The position numbers were made by a program, and so were the translations under genes. A stretch of DNA of 16,174 nt from an uncultured Bacilli bacterium (lineage in GTDB: Bacteria; Bacillota_I; Bacilli_A; RF39; UBA660), in assembly GCA_934086255.1 (NCBI GenBank), contig CAKOIB010000018.1:1-16174 (forward strand), in the 5' to 3' direction. The notes beneath the pieces are model-generated. The model saw nothing but the letters and a program-made list of their open reading frames with translations. It did not search any database and had not been told where the DNA came from. Each line of letters starts with the position of its first letter. The stretch's first letter is position 1. Shown here piece after piece: positions 13,628 through 16,174 of this stretch.

Positions 13628-13815
13628 CTTCTTGTTCTTTTATTTCTTTTTCTAGAGTTGATTATATTTTGTTTCTTTTCTTCTCTTCTTACTACTCCAG
13701 GTTTAGAATAGTATTTTCTTTTTTTAACGTCAGAAAGGACACCATCACGAGAACATTTTACTTTGAAACGCTTGATTGCACCATCTAAGTTACCTTTTAC
13801 ACTAACTTCTGTCAT
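13618..13815 (-). CDS. rpsU: 30S ribosomal protein bS21
   Basis: This 65-residue basic protein of the small subunit platform carries bS21 features: VSVKGNLDGAIKRFKVKCSRDGVL, then KKRKYYSKPGVVRREEKK and a basic tail. The ATG is preceded by a strong GGAGG site and a near-consensus promoter. rpsU leads the yqeY-yqfC-yqfD... cluster as in Bacillus. Confidence 0.97.
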   Translation of the reverse strand: MTEVSVKGNLDGAIKRFKVKCSRDGVLSDVKKRKYYSKPGVVRREEKKQNIINSRKRNKRTRRES

Positions 13816-13849
13816 ATATATCCCTCCTTTTCGTGTTTAATTCATTAGT

Positions 13850-13878
13850 ATTATACCAAAGATTTATTTTGTTTTCAA
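13850..13878 (-). promoter_or_regulatory. rpsU promoter
   Basis: The minus strand has TTGAAA (13878-13873), a 17-base spacer and a perfect TATAAT (13855-13850). It is back to back with the small-RNA promoter at 13909-13937. Confidence 0.85.
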
Positions 13879-13908
13879 CTTTTTTCTTTGTTTTTTTCAA
13901 AAATATAG

Positions 13909-13937
13909 TTGACTTTTTCCAAAAAAAATAATATTAT
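13909..13937 (+). promoter_or_regulatory. Promoter of the intergenic small RNA
   Basis: TTGACT (13909-13914), a 17-base spacer and TATTAT (13932-13937) give a near-consensus sigma-A promoter reading right, away from rpsU. No ORF of any length follows. Confidence 0.75.
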
Positions 13938-13943
13938 TAAAAT

Positions 13944-14038
13944 GCGTGGTAGATTACCCGCCTACTTTTTACGGCAAAATGTGAAAAGTAGTTCAACCAA
14001 AACCCCCTGAAGAGAGACGAAAGTCTCTCGCTTTTTTT
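13944..14038 (+). ncRNA. Three-hairpin intergenic small RNA of unknown family
   Basis: A transcript of about 95 bases is framed by a strong promoter and a strong terminator. Hairpin 1 starts at the predicted 5' end: GCG, bulged T, GGTA (13944-13951), loop GAT, TACCCGC. Hairpin 2 pairs CTACTTTT (begins 13961) with AAAAGTAG (ends 13991) and extends inward by three pairs. A single-stranded linker follows with ACCAAAACCCCCT (13996-14008). The terminator hairpin is GAGAGAC-GAAA-GTCTCTC (14012-14029), then T7. The region is clearly more GC-rich than its surroundings, as for a structured RNA. It does not show the conserved elements of SRP RNA, 6S RNA, tmRNA or RNase P. The exposed C-rich linker resembles the seed of a trans-acting mRNA-binding RNA. 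Confidence 0.7.
14012..14038 (+). terminator. Small-RNA terminator
   Basis: A 7-bp GC-containing stem GAGAGAC/GTCTCTC with a GAAA tetraloop is followed by GC and seven T. It works only on the plus strand and faces the endonuclease terminator. Confidence 0.85.
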
Positions 14039-14066
14039 ATATATTTTAGTTATTTTTAAATCAAAT

Positions 14067-14091
14067 AAAAAAAGAACATAATCCATGTTCT
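14067..14091 (-). terminator. Terminator of the restriction-modification operon
   Basis: On the minus strand AGAACAT (14091-14085) pairs with ATGTTCT (14079-14073), loop GGATT, followed by a T run. The endonuclease TAG overlaps the stem base. Confidence 0.8.
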
Positions 14092-14800
14092 AAAACAGCC
14101 AGTATCTAAAAGAATATTCTGCTATTTCTTTCATTATGTTAAACATTTCTTCCTCTGTCCAAGGCTTTTCTCTAAAATACATTGAAACTGGTGAAAAACC
14201 ACCATGATCCTTGTCTTTGTCCCTTTTGTTGACAAATATTCTATTTATATCATAAAACTCATTTAAAACCCAAATTTTAGTTAATACAGTTTTTTCATTT
14301 TCAGCAAAATCACAACCATGTCCAAAACACACAAATGGTGTAATATCCTCATAATGCATATAAGACTTAATCGCAGTAAGATTTTTTCCTAATCTTTCAA
14401 TAGCATTCCCAGTTGCTTGCTTTTTCTTACCTTCATTTATTCTCTCTTCGTTTGTTCCTTGATGCTTTGCTTCCGCTATGACTAAAGGATACTTTATATT
14501 CTTCTCTTCATCAACCAAATAGATAATACCACCATCTGGTTTTATAATTCTATCATCATATGCATAAAACTCAGAACGTATTCCTGCCTTCTTAATAAAA
14601 CTAATCATATCAGATATTTTAATACTCTTTTCAAATTCCAAATGATAATTAGGATAATTTTTATCCATTTCAAATCTATTTTCTAAGTATTCTATTACCC
14701 TTTCTCCTGCAGAATATATTAACTTATCATCAAGCTTAGACACTTTATTCTTAGGAATATGTTGTCTAGTCCTTTCTCTTAATAATTCATGTTGACTCAT
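14090..14800 (-). CDS. EcoRI-family type II restriction endonuclease
   Basis: The protein (236 residues from ATG 14800) shares with EcoRI the catalytic PD-(D/E)xK core IKPDGGI (Asp89) and AEAKHQG (Glu110, Lys112), equal to EcoRI Asp91, Glu111 and Lys113. It also has the recognition segment GNAIER (131-136), which in EcoRI contacts GAATTC. Specificity for GAATTC is therefore likely, with cleavage as G^AATTC probable. It is shorter than EcoRI (277). The upstream ATG at 14833 lies inside the methyltransferase gene; ATG 14800 is preferred because AAGGAGG lies 9 bases upstream and the methyltransferase TGA ends one base before it. This coupling makes methylase before nuclease. Confidence 0.88.
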   Translation of the reverse strand: MSQHELLRERTRQHIPKNKVSKLDDKLIYSAGERVIEYLENRFEMDKNYPNYHLEFEKSIKISDMISFIKKAGIRSEFYAYDDRIIKPDGGIIYLVDEEKNIKYPLVIAEAKHQGTNEERINEGKKKQATGNAIERLGKNLTAIKSYMHYEDITPFVCFGHGCDFAENEKTVLTKIWVLNEFYDINRIFVNKRDKDKDHGGFSPVSMYFREKPWTEEEMFNIMKEIAEYSFRYWLF

Positions 14801-14801
14801 A

Positions 14802-15950
14802 TCATCTATCCTCCTTATATCTATATACTTCAACTAAGTATAAATATTCTTTAATATAAATATTTCTATTATTCAAATTACGTGAACCCCTAAAAGTGTT
14901 ATACCTTTTTTCCATTACAGTAACTTTACCTATTTTTGATAACATATTTATCATCTCATTTTTTTTAATAAATCCATCTGAATTAAACGAAATTAGTAAA
15001 TATCTTGCTTTAGCATTATTACATAAATTTTCAAACGTATCCAAGGCTTCTCTAGATTGATTAAACTTAGAACGATTCCAATCTACAGGAATACCTGATA
15101 CCTTACTAACTCTATTAGGCTTATTATAATCATTAATTATATTTAACATGAAATAATTAGAGCCATATGGGTGCTGATTATAAGGAGGATCCATATAAAT
15201 CAAATCAACTAAATCTAATTTTTTTACCAAATCATTTGCATCTTCTTTGTAAACTTCATAATCACTATAATAATTACTAAAAATAGGAAATAATAACTCA
15301 ATATCTTTTTTTATTCTTGATAAAGCATTACAAGCATTACCTCCAAATTGACCAATACCTGTTTTACTATTTTTATAAAATCCTTTAAAGACGCCGGAAG
15401 TATTATTTTTAACTGATGCTTCAGTCAATAATGGTGCAATGAAATATACTCTATATTCCTCAGGAATGTTATTAATTAGTTTTCTAGCCGTATCAATATA
15501 CTTTGCATTTCTAGTTGTATAAAAACATCTCTCACCTATCTTAATATTGTTAATATCTTTTGGTGCATACATTTTCGAAATAATTCCATCGCATAATTCA
15601 TTTGAAAGATTTTCTTTTAAATAATTATACCAAGAAATTAATTCATTCATATTTAAATCACTCTTATTACTTAAATAACATTTATTAAGCGTATAAGAAT
15701 AATTTTCTAAATCATTAGCAATAATCTTAGATGAGTATTGTTTTAAATAACGAGCAACTATGCCAGAACCAGAAAACATATCAACAATTTCTAATCTATC
15801 CTTATCAAGATCTTTTCTAACAATATCTACTGCCTTTCCTATAAAGCTCAAAAGAGAACGTTTATTACCAATATAAGTAATTATTTGGGACGTTAAATAT
15901 TCTTCATTTTCATAATCTTGATTATTTATAATATTCTGATTTTCACTCAT
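14802..15950 (-). CDS. D12-class N6-adenine DNA methyltransferase
   Basis: This is the modification partner of the EcoRI-like nuclease. From ATG 15950 it has 382 residues. Motifs in order are TYIGNKRSLLSFI (motif X, 25-37), VDMFSGSGIVARYL (AdoMet motif I, 56-69) and MDPPYNQHPYGSNY (catalytic DPPY at 254-257). The order X-I-target region-IV marks the alpha (Dam/D12) class, and DPPY indicates adenine N6 methylation. An adjacent in-frame TTG at 15953 is possible, but the ATG has AGGAGG at better spacing. The two-gene operon has its own promoter and terminator, and no controller (C) gene is visible. Protection of GAATTC is inferred from the partner. Confidence 0.93.
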   Translation of the reverse strand: MSENQNIINNQDYENEEYLTSQIITYIGNKRSLLSFIGKAVDIVRKDLDKDRLEIVDMFSGSGIVARYLKQYSSKIIANDLENYSYTLNKCYLSNKSDLNMNELISWYNYLKENLSNELCDGIISKMYAPKDINNIKIGERCFYTTRNAKYIDTARKLINNIPEEYRVYFIAPLLTEASVKNNTSGVFKGFYKNSKTGIGQFGGNACNALSRIKKDIELLFPIFSNYYSDYEVYKEDANDLVKKLDLVDLIYMDPPYNQHPYGSNYFMLNIINDYNKPNRVSKVSGIPVDWNRSKFNQSREALDTFENLCNNAKARYLLISFNSDGFIKKNEMINMLSKIGKVTVMEKRYNTFRGSRNLNNRNIYIKEYLYLVEVYRYKEDR

Positions 15951-15970
15951 CAATATTTACCTCCTAATAC

Positions 15971-15999
15971 ATTTTAACAAATTTTTAATGAAATGTCAC
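15971..15999 (-). promoter_or_regulatory. Promoter of the restriction-modification operon
   Basis: The minus strand has GTGACA (15999-15994), a 17-base spacer ending in TGT and TAAAAT (15976-15971), giving a good -35 with an extended -10. The leader is under 20 bases and carries AGGAGG. Confidence 0.6.
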
Positions 16000-16174
16000 C
16001 ATATTACCATAAAAAGAACAAACCAAAATTAATATCTTATAAATAATACAAATAAATTATGTTATGTAGATTTATTTATATTATTAAACATAAAATTCTT
16101 AATTTTAATGAGATATTTTTAAAGTATAAAATTGTATATTTTAATCGCTAATACATATACTACATATACAATGA
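16000..16174. other. AT-rich intergenic end of the window
   Basis: No ORF, RNA gene or strong hairpin is apparent. It is extremely AT-rich with short A and T runs, a common texture upstream of a horizontally acquired operon, but nothing specific can be supported. Confidence 0.5.

Noticed and set aside
14801..14833. Longer endonuclease start at ATG 14833
   Set aside because: It overlaps the methyltransferase end and lacks a good ribosome site; ATG 14800 has AAGGAGG and a clean 1-base junction.

Overview
The window comes from a very AT-rich (roughly 27% GC by eye) Gram-positive genome, most likely a Bacilli- or Mollicutes-related Firmicute of the uncultured gut type. The evidence is the rpsU-yqeY-yqfC-yqfD-ybeY-dgkA-cdd-era-yqzL-recO gene order known from Bacillus, AGGAGG-type ribosome binding sites, a lipoprotein, a SipW-type secreted protein and SufB. 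TGA is used as a stop codon (the methyltransferase and cdd both end in TGA), so this is not the Mycoplasma genetic code. Almost every protein gene lies on the minus strand. The exceptions are two tiny peptide cassettes and one small RNA on the plus strand.

From the right end, read in the direction of transcription: an EcoRI-family restriction-modification operon (D12-class adenine methyltransferase, then endonuclease, 15950-14090) with its own promoter and terminator. Next is a divergent intergenic region holding the rpsU promoter and, on the plus strand, a compact three-hairpin small RNA (about 13944-14038) with near-consensus promoter and terminator. Then comes the long housekeeping and sporulation-associated cluster: rpsU, yqeY, yqfC, yqfD, a VanZ-like membrane gene where Bacillus has phoH and yqfF, ybeY, dgkA, cdd, era, a 37-codon yqzL missed by ordinary ORF calling, and recO. 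Many of these genes overlap or are separated by only a few bases.

The centre (8122-5861) holds a small lipoprotein, rpmF, a membrane-anchored protein of unknown function and a polysaccharide-deacetylase-like protein that has lost its catalytic motifs. At 5487-5790 lies a plus-strand cassette with the anatomy of a type I toxin-antitoxin system: strong promoter with a palindrome in its spacer, a leader ORF overlapping a 22-residue hydrophobic peptide, a symmetric hairpin and inverted-repeat flanks. Next (5382-3370) is a large secreted protein with a SipW/TasA-like signal region and a formylglycine-generating-enzyme/C-type-lectin-like C-terminal domain.

The left part holds a cysteine-less thioredoxin-like protein behind a palindromic operator, an ArsP_2-type metal/arsenic exporter, an unrecognised 171-residue protein and sufB apart from any other suf gene. 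At the extreme left edge a second hydrophobic-peptide cassette (1-210) has the same layout as the one at 5.5 kb. All function calls rest on motif recognition by reading; no database search was run.
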